From Zonotrichia leucophrys gambelii (taxonomy: Eukaryota; Chordata; Aves; Passeriformes; Passerellidae), in NCBI RefSeq assembly GCF_028769735.1, contig NC_088173.1, forward strand, positions 62,466,421 through 62,530,420: a stretch of 64,000 nucleotides of DNA, given 5' to 3'. The notes below the pieces were generated by a model. It was not told where the DNA came from. It made no database searches and worked only from the letters and a program-made list of their open reading frames with translations. The position numbers and the translations under genes are program-made. Positions 21,916 through 34,352 of this stretch are shown here, in pieces (the first letter of the stretch is position 1; every line of letters starts with the position of its first letter).

Positions 21916-24744
21916 GTCCTTGATCTGAAAGACATAAAGTCTTTATGCTACAGAATTACCTAAAATATCGCTGGCTATACTGCTTTTACAAATTCATTAT
22001 ATATCCATATAATTTTATCTCTAGTGAAAAAATATTCTGGGTGTCAGTTGATCCTTGATCTCTTGCAAATTTCAGTGATGTTAATAGAAACCAGTGGAAA
22101 TGAAGACACTAAGAATAAATAGTTACCAAATACACCATAAAATAAAGAGAAAAAATACATTTATGTAATAATAACAAAACAGCAATACTCATACTGACTT
22201 CAAAAATTTAGTTAGTAAATATAGAAGTAAAGCTATTTTGTGTCTATAAAAATTGCTGTGTCTGTTTGAGATTCTTCCATAAAAATTTACCGGGTTTAGG
22301 AAAGCTTGTCACTGATTTATTCCAGTGAAATTTTCTGTTCATTCTGCCATCAGTCTATTGTTGATACTGATAAACCTACTGTTTTCCAAGAGCTGTATCA
22401 TTTATTAATATTAACTCCTTTTCCAAGAGAAAACATTTTACAGGTTTCAATGTTTTTCTTGTTATTATCGCTGCCAGATATAATGCAATCTTTAAAAGAA
22501 ACATAAATCCTTTACACAAGGCAGCTTAAATCAAGTGTTAGAAATTGTGAAATGCTTATTTCCACACTGCCTGGCATTAAACTTTCAATGCTCACTTCTG
22601 AAACTATTCCCTTAGGATGTATTGAATTACAAAATCCATGAACTTGTAAGTTGTTTGCAGTTTATTTCAGTAGCTTTCTTGGTAGCATTATCATTTGTAA
22701 TTTCATTGCTATCCTTCCATCCACTGTTTCCAAATCCCAGGTGCGTAGTAAATGCACTGACTTTTGCAAGGTTCTTATGATCCCAGTAATCATGCTGGAG
22801 TACTTCTTCCTCTTCTTACATCTTCATGTTTATTTAATTATTTATTGATTTTTTACCAACACCTTAAGCTTTAAGTTGGTTAGATATTCAACCTCAAAAG
22901 TAAAACTTCCTTCCCAAAAGCTATAGAATATATTTGCTGTTTGACAACTGTGCAAATCTGAAGAAAATTTATTGAAGTTAATAACAAGAAATTACTACAG
23001 AGATCAGAATCACTTCTATGATTTGAGGCATGATGCTGCACAGTCATTTAAATTTGCAATGTAAACCACTCAGTTTAACTCCTGAGTTTCCTGTCATATC
23101 CTTTCTGTTTCCCTGATAGACTCATATATTTTGAATTTTTCCTAGTGTAATTGTAATTTGGTTGTTTCTCATTTCAGCAGATGTAAGTCTTCAAATATAT
23201 CAATACATAATTCTGTTCCTGATGAACAAATTTAATGTTTTTGCAGTAATAGCTCCATGTGTATTTGGAGTCCCACTATGAGAAACCACATGTGACATTT
23301 TCCAAACTCACCGACAGTGTGCCATTCCTTTTTTTGTCCCAACATATACACACTTGTTGACTCAACTCTTTTTGTACTCCTTACAATCATCTTTCAATAT
23401 CAAATGAGTAAAACAAATATTTTTAAATAACTGTTTTAATGGATTATATTTTGCCTTTTAGTCTTAACATTTACAGCTTCTTTTGATTTTTTTTTTTTTT
23501 TGGGTAACTCCAAATAGTCTCATATTCATGATTTGAGAAAGCAAACCATAAAACCTTGGGAAACTGACAGGTACCATGGTAAGTGGATAAGAAATGCTTT
23601 TTCAGTTTTGTTAAGGAATTAAATAGTTTTTTCAATACATGTTTTTTGACAATACATTTTGGAAGCCAGATGGTGACCAGACATAAGAACTAAGAATTTC
23701 AGGGTCCTGTCTCCGTATCTCCTTCTTTTCTCTTCCCATCCCCTTTGAACCAACCATGCAAGTGCACATATTCTTGTTCTAATAGAATCCCAGTAATATT
23801 ACAACATAAAAGAAGAGGCTAAAAATTTTTCCCATTCCATACAAATTGAGTTGATTCAGGAAGATGCAGAACTGCTTTTTCTTAAAGAGAACTTCCCCTT
23901 TTCCTGGAATTCCATGCAAATCTCGTGGAGAAGTAGAGTCTGTACCTACTCACCTCCACACTACATTATATACTATCCAGATGACAAAAGGATGTAGATG
24001 GAAATCAAAACAGCCTAATAATTGCCAGCAAAGTAATGTTTGATGTCAAAACTGCATTTCAGGAATAATCTATTGCACCAACTCAACATCAATTTTACCG
24101 GAACTATGTTTCCAAGTATTTAACTTTCAGTTAAATTTTGGTTCCATATTATTTAAAATATGGCCTTTTTTTCTCTTTTTTCAAAGTTAACTGTGAAAAG
24201 TAACAACATACCTGAAGTGATTCATCTTGCAAGCATTTCTCACATTAATCACCCCACTATGTGCATAGTTTCAATGGTTTCTGTGGGCTTAGTTACATGA
24301 ATGAAATTTGCAGGATCTATTCCCCTATGACAGTATTCATATTATTTCTTATTGGGGGATAACTGAAACTGTCTTGAGATGGTTTGATTTCATGAATCTT
24401 CAAACATTAAAAATTAATTTTAAATGAGATAATTTTCTAAATTAACCTTTCAATTTTTAATCAAGTGTTAATTTTTTACCTGAAAAAGTAGAATAGGGCA
24501 TATAGTTTTCCTACAGTTCAGTAAGTGAATGATGTTTGTCACCACTCATTTTATACAGAATTTTGTGTAGCTTGATATTCATATTGAGAGCTGGTGGAAA
24601 AAAAAAATGCCTAACAAAGAAACCAAAACAAATAAAATACTTTCTGTGGAAAACTGCAGTCTTCTCAGGTACTTAAACTCACAATATTATGCCTTGAGAG
24701 GCAAGAATTAGGAGCTACACTGCTATCTCTGTATGGGCCATGCA
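21916..24744. other. Gene-free AT-rich stretch
   Basis: No gene or known transposon. It includes a 15-base T run at 23487-23501. Open frames are short and featureless. Confidence 0.5.
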
Positions 24745-24810
24745 CTCAAGACCTGGATTCAATGATCCTTTGGGTCTCTTTCAACACAGAATATTCCATG
24801 ATTCTGTGAT
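24745..24810 (+). mobile_element. CR1 LINE 3' tip, plus orientation
   Basis: About 66 bp: ACCTGGATTCAATGATCCTT, then GGGTCTCTTTCAACACAGAA and the tail ATTCCATGATTCTGTG. Only the extreme 3' end of the element is present. Confidence 0.85.
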
Positions 24811-25282
24811 GGATGTTGCTACTTCACATGTTTTAGAATGGTTTTGGTGACACTTTATCCCATGCTTAGTTGCACTGCCATTCATTTCTCTATGCTACTG
24901 GGGAACACTTTCACTATAACCAAAGCAGAATATACAATCACACATTTAAAGACCCCAAGTATTTTTTCAGTCTCTTCACTCTTACTCTCTGCTTTACTGT
25001 AACTGAAATGATGCAGAAAAGTAATAAATTGGATTACAAAATATTCCAAAACATTTTTATTTTTCCTAAAATAATGCTTAAATGTGACATTACAGGGCAT
25101 TTTCTATTGATGTGTTAGTGAAATTCAAAAAAACCATTCTTGCTTAGAATGTCAAGTTCTGAAAAGCCAACTGCTACTAAAACTTCTGGGTTCAAGAGAG
25201 AGACCTCTTCCTAGTTATAGATTTCTGTATTTGGCCTGAGCACTGCAATATTTTCCACACTGGGTTTACCTATATTTACTTA
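24811..25282. other. Gene-free spacer between two CR1 pieces
   Basis: Two overlapping short open frames on opposite strands (24870-25118 and 25100-24882) have no recognisable domain. Nothing else is seen. Confidence 0.5.
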
Positions 25283-25440
25283 GAATAACATAGCATAGAA
25301 GAGACTAGAATAGAATGGACTAGACTAGACTAGACTAGAAATTTCAGGTGGAAAGAACCTACAATGATCATCTAGTCCAACCACCTGATCACTAAGTATT
25401 ACTGTTCTCCAATCCAGTGGGGTACTCTGCTCTGAGATAC
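25283..25440 (-). mobile_element. CR1 LINE 3' end with pentamer tail, reverse orientation
   Basis: On the plus strand, AATTTCAGGTGGAAAGAACC and the word GATCATCTAGTCCAACCACC are the reverse complement of a CR1 3' end. In front of it, where the tail should be, lies TAGAATAGAATGG followed by a short array of TAGAC units (about 25318-25338). The inner border near 25440 is uncertain, since similarity to CR1 fades. Confidence 0.8.
25315..25340. repeat. (GACTA)n pentamer repeat at the CR1 tail
   Basis: Four to five units of GACTA/TAGAC form the outer end of the reverse CR1 copy and probably grew from its tail microsatellite. Confidence 0.85.
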
Positions 25441-28400
25441 ACACCCCAAACACTTCTTCTATATGAATCTCAAATCTTTCCTTTCTGTTCATGTGCAGGA
25501 TGCAAGTCACCAAGGAATTCCAGACAAACCTGGATGTAAGATAGGGAAAAACCCTCTGTGTTTAACACTACATAAAAAAAGAATGTCCTTTTGTCAAGGT
25601 ACTATCACCTTTCTATACAAAAATATCCTAGCAAGGTATTATAGAGGAGGCTCAGTAAAGATATCTATAAAAACAGCAAATAATATCCTTGACTAATGAG
25701 AGTGAAACTGATATGAACAAATAGGGCAAATGGCATAGTGAAATGGAGATATAATATACATGAAAAATATTTCAAGTAGTGTAAAATAGTTGAGTTATTG
25801 AGAAGCCAAAATAGACTCTACTATCACAACTGAGGTGGGTGTTTTTGGTTGGGTTTTGGGATTTTACTCTAAAGACAGTTGACAGCCTATTTTCTAGTAT
25901 ATTACTTTATATTTGCATCCATCTGGTTGGTTTAAATTAAAACATAAACCTGAGCTGACAAAGTAGAATTACTAAGTAACCTCCAGAAAAAGTGCAAGAC
26001 TAGTTTGTAATAATATTTCTAGGTCATTTTAATTTTCCTAATTTTCTCACATCCTCCCTAGCCATACTGAAATTTTTATTATTAAAAGAGGAATTAAAGC
26101 ATTTAGTCATAGTGCCCTCTTCTTCAGACAACTGGCGCGAGTCAATCAGCTAAGTTCTGTCATACAGACTCAGTGTGACTGCTGCTGCTGAGCAATTAGG
26201 TTGTTCTCTCTGATCCATGCTCCCTCACAACAAAGGAATCCCCCTAGAATTCAGTGAAGGTGCCCATTTAAGCACAGGGCCTCGGGTGTCAGCTGGTGAG
26301 TTGCTATCACATTAATGAGTTAAAACTCAGCTACATGCTCAGTAATAGCCAAAGGGCACGCAGTGCCAGCTGAAAGGTGGAGAAGTAACTGATTGCACAC
26401 AAGAGACATAAAGCTCAACTTTGTCATTGCCTAATTCTAGGACACTGGGATATCTTCCAAGGGCTAAAATGACTTTTTGAATTAATCCACATAATGGCCT
26501 CTTAGTTGACTTTGCCTCCCCTTGAGCTGTACCTACTAAGCTGTCCATTTCCTGAAAATGCTAGAAAAGTATTTAACCTGCTCTCATGCACCTAGAAAAC
26601 AGGTATAATAGCTGTATGCTTCTGTAAAGAATAGGAATCTTTTGTGGATTTTGTCAGAAAAGTAATAGATTTGAATAAACTACATGACTTTGAAAACATT
26701 ACTGGGTTAGCATTTTGACCCCTGCTGCATTTATTTTTCTTAAACTAGAAACTTTATCAGAATGACTAAGGGACATACGACATAAAATTGTGTATTATAC
26801 ACAATTCCACACATTAGAAACTCACAAAAATACTTTTTTCTCTTAGGTAACTAAGATACCATTTTTTTCACTGAAAAAATGATTCAGAACAGCTCCTGTT
26901 AAAAACATGACTTAAATGTAGAAAAGAAACAGAAGGAAATGTAGATATTCTTACATGCATGAAATTCAACATGTCTTGAAATCAAGGTACACAAAGATGA
27001 CATTTTAAGTCAAACTCAAACATCAGGAATAAATATATTTTGATAAATATTTAGTAAATATTTTTTCCTGAAGAATAGTTGTGATGTGAAAACAGAGAAT
27101 TTGATGTTACAGTGTGGTGTAATGAAGATATAGAAAAGAAAATACAAGAAAAACTAAATCTTGCTATGTTCATTATGTCATGAGAAAACAAAGTACATGT
27201 CAAAATATGATCCTTAAAACATAGGCTGTAATCTTTCTATATGCAAAAACATACTTTTTATTAAAATTCCTATGGTATAATATACATTTGTCTTTCTAGC
27301 ATGTGTGGATTTGCAATATTTTGAATGGCATAATAAAAGGGAGGAAGAGATACATATCTATATAGAAACATTTTCTTAAAATGTCTTGAAGAAAAAAATC
27401 ACACAACAACAATTACCAAATTGTGCCTGTATTGAGGGATGAAAGAAGAAAATAGGCAGGTAAATAAGTGTATTTTCAGAAGGTAAATTTGTTAAATACA
27501 ATAATTCTGTAAAGAAGGGAGCATTTGAGTCTTGTGTACTACAGCCTAGAACTATTCACTTGTGTAGCATACACTGTTGAAACAATACCCTATTTAATCA
27601 GAGAGATGATGACTAAATAGATACACTGGTTATCTTCACTATCCATCTGAAAGGTTGAGAATTTTGTGTTTGAGAAAATGTATCTGTGTGTCAATTTATT
27701 TCTCCTTCACTCCTCCAACTGTTTTTTGGGATCAGTGGACTTTTTTGAAGTTAATGATGAGGATCCACAGTTAAACAAGTTATTGGAAGGTGCAGCATAT
27801 CAGAATAGTACCTTATAAAAGGAAAAATTATTACATTTTCTGTAAAATACTGAAGACTAAAAGCAAGTATATTTAATGATTCAATACATAACAGACAGAA
27901 AAAAGCTGTAAAATATGTTTCTTTTATTTGACAGATATATTAGTTGTTGCAATTTTTCTTGCCTATAATTATTATCACAATTATTCCTTCTGGGTTTGAT
28001 ACTGGGGAAAATAAAGAGTTGCAAAACCAAACGCATTCAGTATGAACTTGGGATGGAATGCTGTACATGTATGGAATGTGAAAGTTGCACAACCTCTGAA
28101 AATCGCCAGCCACACACAGAGCATCATGCAGTGCCATAATAACACTTAGCCGAGCAAGTAGAGGGAGTTTGCAGCATCTGAATGAATAAAGATATTACTG
28201 TCAGATTTTAATGACAGCAAGAAATAATTGCTCTATATAGTTTCACACTACAGACTTCATCATATGAGCTGTGTGCATAGAAGTAGGGTACTGCTTAACG
28301 CAACTTACCACAAACTGTGTATAACAAGTGAATGCTTCTCAGCTGAAAACTAATAAATTTCTCCAGGCAAATGCACTGTTCATATAGCAGCAATTAAGCT

Positions 28401-30369
28401 CACCATAGGAATAATAACCAAGTAGAAAATAAGCAGAAATTTTAATTAAGCAGTTGAACAAGGCTTAGCCTAAATGTGGAGTTCTCAAAACACTGGCCAA
28501 ATTCTCTTCCTGTTACATATAATGAAAATTCACCACAGTCTTCAGTGAAGGTAGAATTGGAGCATTATTACTTTTGGGAGATCCACATCTAAATGACTAC
28601 TGTTTCTTCTACTAATAGTTTACATATCCTGGTGGCTCAAAGAAGAAAAATATTTAATACATTATTTGAATTCTATTTGCATTAAACTATGACATTCTGC
28701 ATTGTATCACTCGCAGTATAGATTAAGTACTTTTATGCAAAATCTTCAGTGTTTACAGTACATTCATTTGTGGCTAATCAATCTGAATACCAAGATAATC
28801 AAAGGACAAAACTGTCCAGAGGATAAAGATGTTAAATATAGAACTGTAAATTATGTGATGTTTAACTCAGTATCTGCTGGCACAATTTCTGTTTTATGGT
28901 CAGTCTGGAAATGAAGGTCTGTGTTTCTGTTGTTTGTTGTAGTTGCTGAGTTTTGGTGCTGTCGTTGTCATCTAAGGAGCAGGTTATTTATAATGAATTA
29001 TTTAAATACCAGGTTGTAAAAATACTGATGAGAGTTTTTGGGAAAACTAGTATATCTGTGTAATTCTCTTGTCAGTGGGCAAATAATACTACTATGAATA
29101 CTTTCCCATTTCTTCACAATATAAATATTATTCACCAATATAAGAAATAACATAATAAAGATATACATATTATTTCTTTTGTAATAATCTCTGATAAAAT
29201 TTTATATAAAAGCACCCTAAAGGAAAATTAAAATAACACTTTTCAAAGACCAGTTTGTGTGTTTGCTACTAATATATACTCAATGTTTCTTACAGCAGAG
29301 CTGCCACTCTGACATGTAAAAAGCAACAAGAATTTTCTATAAATGGTTCTGTTATAATCACCTGTCTGCTTAAATTTGTTACAAAAGACCTCTCTTTGAA
29401 AGACCATTAATATTTTCTCTTAGTCTGGAAAGAGCTGCCTGTCTACTTGCCTACTTTCACATCAAAATAGCAATTAGCACTAAGAAAAGGTACACATGAG
29501 GGATGGCTTATGCTTGAAGTATCACAAAATGAGGCATTACTGAGATACTGGATATAAAGTCAAGATGAAAGATGTTATAAAAATGTAAGTTATTTGTTAT
29601 CATCATTTATTTGAATTATTTTGTCCAGTCATTTGTGTAGCATAACCCTCTAGCAGAAATTATCCGAAAAATTAGAAGCTATGAACTGAGAACTTATCTT
29701 TAGGAAATTCATCAAGAGAATAAAATCTGACAAAGTATTTAGCATAATGTTTACACAGCTATAGTATAAATTAATTGATTCATAATTGATGAGCATCCAT
29801 CCTATCCATTACTATCTTCCAAAACCTAGGCAATAAAACCTATATGATTTCAGAGAGATAATAATGATGACAGATTAACAGATCAAGATAATCTCTTTTA
29901 ATAACTTTTCAGGCTCCAGTAAAACCTTTATATTCTCCAAATGGCCACCATTAGTATCTATGAATTCCACTCATTATACTGAAATAGGAAAATTTCAATC
30001 CCTAAACTGAAAAAAGTGATATATAATAAAAATTTAAAAGGAGTTTGCCATTAAATCCTACCAATAGATATGCAAAGATTGAAAAACCACTAATATTTCC
30101 ATGATGTTTCCAAAGCTGACTATTATGTTTCTAACTCCCAAAATCAACATAAATAACTTAGAAGTCCTAATTTTTTTAAGAGTTCCTAAGCTTTCAAGCT
30201 GTCTGTACTGTGATGCTTTGAGATTCCTGTGAAGGATTGCACAGCTAAGGAATGCAGGTTTTATGATGTTCTCTTCCTGGAGAAGATTCCAATATGACAT
30301 TAAAGTAGCCTTGTAGGAACTCAAGGTGGCTGACAAGAAAGTTGTGAAGGGACCTTTTACATGGGCATA
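25441..30369. other. Gene-free stretch with a GC-richer patch
   Basis: Mostly AT-rich with no recognised transposon. A patch at about 26110-26560 is richer in GC and includes CTGCTGCTGAGCAATTAGG and TCACATTAATGAGTTAAAAC. It could be a conserved non-coding element, though I cannot test that. At 28198-28217 an inverted pair CTGTCA/TGACAG is separated by eight bases. Confidence 0.45.
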
Positions 30370-30639
30370 AGTGATAGGACACAGGGGAATGGATTCAGAC
30401 TGAAAGAGGGAGTTTAGATGAGATATTAGGAAGAAATTCTTCATTGGGATGGTGGTGAGACACTGAAACGTGTTCCTCAGAGAAGCTGTGGATGTCCCAT
30501 CCCTGGACTGCTCAGGGTCAGGTTGGATGGGGCTTTGAGCAACCCAGTCTAGTGGAAAGTATCCCTAGCCATGGCAGGATGGGACCTAGACGATTGTTAA
30601 GGTCCATTCCAACCCAAATCATCCTATTATTCTGTGATA
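30370..30639 (+). mobile_element. CR1 LINE 3' end, plus orientation
   Basis: Carries the standard CR1 3' region: GAGATATTAGGAAGAAATTC, then GAGACACTGAAACGTGTTCC, TCAGGTTGGATGGGGCTTTG, AGCAACCCAGTCTAGTGG, CCATGGCAGGATGGGACC, and GGTCCATTCCAACCCAAATC before the tail ATTATTCTGTGAT. It contains the end of the ORF2 C-terminal coding part and the 3' UTR, with strong 5' truncation. The 128-codon minus-strand frame overlapping it is not a gene. Confidence 0.92.
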
Positions 30640-30964
30640 ACAAAGATCAAGACAATTTAGATATTTTCCCTTACTAGTTTTTTATATTCTTTGCTGGCTT
30701 TTCTATTGCTCAAAGACTCTATCCTCTTTGGAAAAAATGTACTATTATGAATCACCAAGAATCATGGCTCTTCTTTGGAAATGGACATCTAGGTGGCTTT
30801 TTAGTTCTGTTTCATGTTTTGCCTTTATGTTACTGGGAATTGAGTCTTATTGTTTTTATCAGAGGGAGAAAAGGATTGATACCTAGAATAGACATGTGTA
30901 CCTACAGTGAGGTACATAGGGCACTTCTGGAATCATTAGGAAGATGATTCACAGTTAACTTCGA
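30640..30964. other. Gene-free spacer
   Basis: AT-rich at first. A 66-codon open frame (30747-30947) has no recognisable domain. Nothing else is seen. Confidence 0.5.
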
Positions 30965-31415
30965 GAGGGAGAGAAATCCCTGTCAGTTGCATCTGGAGTG
31001 AGCACATGCAGGAAACAGATCTGAAGACACCAAAGCTGGTGAATAAGGAGCAGCAGGGGTAGCACCAGGTCTATAGGGAACCAGGGATCTCCCTGCAGTC
31101 TGTGGAAGACCCAAAATCAGAGCAGGGAGATGCCCAAAGCAGCTCGTGACCCTGCAGGAAGCTCTTGTTGGAGCAGGCTCCCAGCAGGACCTGCAGCCTT
31201 GTGGAGACTCTGCAGTGGATTCAGGTTTTATTTTGCATTATTCCACTCTGATATGACTGTTTGTAAATTAAATCAAATAACCCAAGTTGAGTCTGTTTTG
31301 CCCATGACAGTAGTTATTGAGTGATCTCTCCTTGTCCTTATCTTGACCCATGAGCCTTTTGTTATAGTTCATCTCCCCTGCCCGGCTGAGTAGGGCGGTG
31401 ATTGGGCAGACCTCA
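30965..31415 (+). mobile_element. ERVL-type LTR fragment, plus orientation
   Basis: The segment shows the bird ERVL-type LTR pattern in the plus direction: AGACACCAAAGCTGGTGAA, the word TTGGAGCAGGCTCCCAGCAG, then GTCTGTTTTGCCCATGACAG, GAGTGATCTCTCCTTGTCC, TTGACCCATGAGCCTTTTG and GGCTGAGTAGGGCGGTGATT. Its 3' part matches the minus-strand LTR at 15.7-15.8 kb. The expected AATAAA is eroded, the U3 start with its TATA box is not visible, and no target duplication was found, so this is a truncated old copy. The outer borders are approximate. Confidence 0.72.
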
Positions 31416-31850
31416 GGCCTTGGATGCACTCTTGCCCCTGCGCCTGGATTTCCAGTCCGTGTCTGAGCTGTTTTCCATGTGCATGGCTCTAGCTCTGTCC
31501 TGGCTGTGCGTGTGGCTGGCTAAGGACAATTTTTGTCTAATCCTTGAGTTATGGACCAACTTTTTAGCCTGTCCTCAGTCTTGCTCCATCACTGCAGACA
31601 TGCCTGGCAATTGCCAGATAATTTCTGATACCAGTTACCACTGCTGGACTTAACCCAGGAGTGTGGCTTGACTTCATGACTTGACCCAGACCTGCATCAT
31701 CACCACAAATATGTATGGTGATGTGAACTGTGGCCTGACCCCATCTGCCACTCCTCGAGCTGCTCAGCTTGCCTCACCCAGGTACAGTGGCATTGTGGTT
31801 TGGGTCCTGACCCTTCTGGCCTTGTTCCTGTGGTCAGCTCTCAGTTTGTT
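31416..31850. other. Unidentified GC-richer block after the LTR
   Basis: This block is clearly richer in GC than the surrounding DNA and repeats words such as CTTGACCC, CCTGACCCC and CCTGACCC. It could be more of an LTR element, a decayed satellite, or an old processed sequence. Two plus-strand frames (31402-31653 and 31681-32007) cross it. The second has a hydrophobic stretch (WVLTLLALFLWSALSLFL) but neither matches a family I know. Confidence 0.4.
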
Positions 31851-34279
31851 TCTGAACACAGAAGAATTGTCAGCATCTAGAGAAGTGATTATTCCTTTCA
31901 ACTCACTCTTTAGAAGATCATACTCAGAGCACGGGGATGAGATCATGAAAGAAACCATAGCAAAAGATCGAGCAGACAAAGGAGTTTCTTTTCCTCCACA
32001 TCCCTAAATTATTATTATACTCTGACACATCTTAGGAGATTCTGCTTGTAACAAACACCCTTTATGAAAACATAGACTTGCCTGATAAATAATGAGACTT
32101 CTCTCTTGTTTTTCATAGCATGACACCCACAGTGTGGGCTGCATGCATCTCAACCATTGCTTGTGGAGGCATACCGTGACATGACATGACATATGCCAGA
32201 TAAATGTTGAAGGATTGTTGAGAACAGAGAGAATGAAACCTTATCCATCCTTTAGATGTGGCAGATTTACAGGGAGAAGACTGTGAAGCCAACTATCCTT
32301 TCAGTTCATTTCCTTAGGAGAAGTAATTTTGTTTTATTTAGATGGGGCCACGGGATCCAAGGAAAATAGAGACAGTGTGGATACATCTGGAGAAATACAG
32401 AATGAGCCAACTGTTAGTGTGGGAAAAGCAGTGAGACACTGTTTCAAAATGTAACATTTATGCAGAACAAGACATTATAAATTGGAAAACGGGGCAAAGG
32501 ACCACTAGATTCATTTCTTGAGCCAGGTGGCAGATGCATGAATGACAGGTCTACATTTTTAGTATAGTGTGATGACTCAGAAGGATATATTAAAATTATA
32601 CATGATAGATAACAGATGATAAAATTTTGCTTTTAAAATAGTGTGGCGTATGTAGTGGAACTGTTTTTCTAAAAAAGAAATGGAAAAAATTCTGTGACTT
32701 GCACTTGTTTCTCATCCTCTGTGTTGGCTACAAGAGTAAGGGTTTTTTTACATTTTACCTCAATATGTTTGCCTACTTCCTATTCTCATTCCTACATGTC
32801 CAAATTACCCCAAATTTATCTAGTAATATACCAATTTCTGTTACAGAATCATGCCTGTCAAATTTAACAGGGACGGTCTTTTCACTTACACATGACTAAA
32901 AGAAAAGGTTCAAGAGCTGACATATGACAAGGTTTGTTGCAAGAATTAAGCAGCATCTTGACAATAACTATAATTAAAGTTGCCACAGCTTTGACCTGAT
33001 TAAACACTGAACAATACAGCTGCCACTCTTTGACTACCTTAGGCCGGTGGAGCATCTGATGATATATAATATTTTTTGGCAGCCAAGTTAATTATAACAT
33101 AGTTGACTGCATTTCTTTGGAGGGAAAATATTTTAAAAAATTAGTGTGAGAGTAACAGTAATGAAAGCTGTCAGAGTAATTCTAAATATTGCTAACAAGT
33201 ATACCTGATATCTTTGAAGTATCAACTTTTTTGCATATTATTATGTATTTTTAACCTTTTCCTCAGATTATATAAGAACTTTACTTGCCATGTACGAACA
33301 TTTAAGCATACTAAAGTTTGCAGTGTCAAAGCTCATATCGCTTCCTGAAAGATTCATGGGAGATGAAAGCTGAGATAGTCAGGCATTCAGGGGATGCTAA
33401 TTAATGGGAACTGAACATTCAAATCTCCTAGGTGGCAGAGGGAATCATAACAAGCGTGTTTGTTTCAGCCTTCTGTATCAAGATGCTCACATTGGTGTTC
33501 CAAATCCATTTCTAACTCTGATATATAAATATCTGCATGGATGAGGTACGTACAAAGCATTTATATGCAAGGAGCACTAATGACTGTAATTGTAAAGCAT
33601 GTGGCACCTTTGCTGAAACACTGAAAACTTAGGAAACAGACATCATACCTAAGTAGGGCCAGCAAAGGATTTTTATACATACTGATGAAAAGCAGATTAA
33701 TACGGACCTCCTCCTTGTCACTGCTTCTAAAAGGGATAAATAGATGCAGTACTTTGTGAAATATAAAATATCTTCCATACAGTTTTCATAAACAAAAGCT
33801 TAACCTACAGCTTCCTAAATGTATTTAATGGAAAGTGCCCTGTAGCACAGTCTCAATCACTTTGTCTCTTAAATTATTACAGTAAAGTTTAATGAGATAT
33901 GCATAATTTTTGTTAACACGCTTTAACTTGTATTTCTGCACCTGATTAAATTTTTAGAATATCTCAGACTGGAAATGAAAATCTTTGAGACAATATTTCT
34001 ACCATATTTCTTGAAAACCAAGCAAATCTTTCAGAAATTATTTATAAGTTGTCCCAGAATTCTCACACTACAGTTCATTCTAATCTTTCCTGGAATCATA
34101 TTTTTGTGCATAATAAGACGAAAAACTGCTACTTCATACTTGGACTAGGTGAGCCTTTTGGTAAGACTACACTCTACACTTTCTTTGTACAGGTGTAAAT
34201 GATAGCCCAAAGAGGCAGTCAATGGAGGTTCAAGATTTTTATAGACAATGCTACTTTGCTTTGTTTGACAATGCTCTTT
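31851..34279. other. Gene-free AT-rich stretch
   Basis: No transposon or gene recognised. A short CATGA triplication sits near 32178-32192. Around 32940-33110 there are several TAATTA-like and TGACCT-like words in unbroken sequence, but nothing I can name. Confidence 0.45.
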
Positions 34280-34352
34280 TGCATCAACTCTTTAGTTGAT
34301 GCACATTTTTTTAACTGTTTATGCTTTGTAGATCTCAGCTTGTTAAGCTGAG
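34280..34352. repeat. Two hairpins 30 bp apart
   Basis: TGCATCAACT at 34280-34289 pairs with AGTTGATGCA at 34294-34303 (10-bp stem, CTTT loop). CTCAGCTT at 34334-34341 pairs with AAGCTGAG at 34345-34352 (8-bp stem, GTT loop). A T run follows the first stem at 34306-34312. No known RNA gene is recognised. Confidence 0.75.

Noticed and set aside
30058..30444. 128-codon minus-strand open frame
   Set aside because: Partly antisense to a plus-strand CR1 3' end, with no domain.
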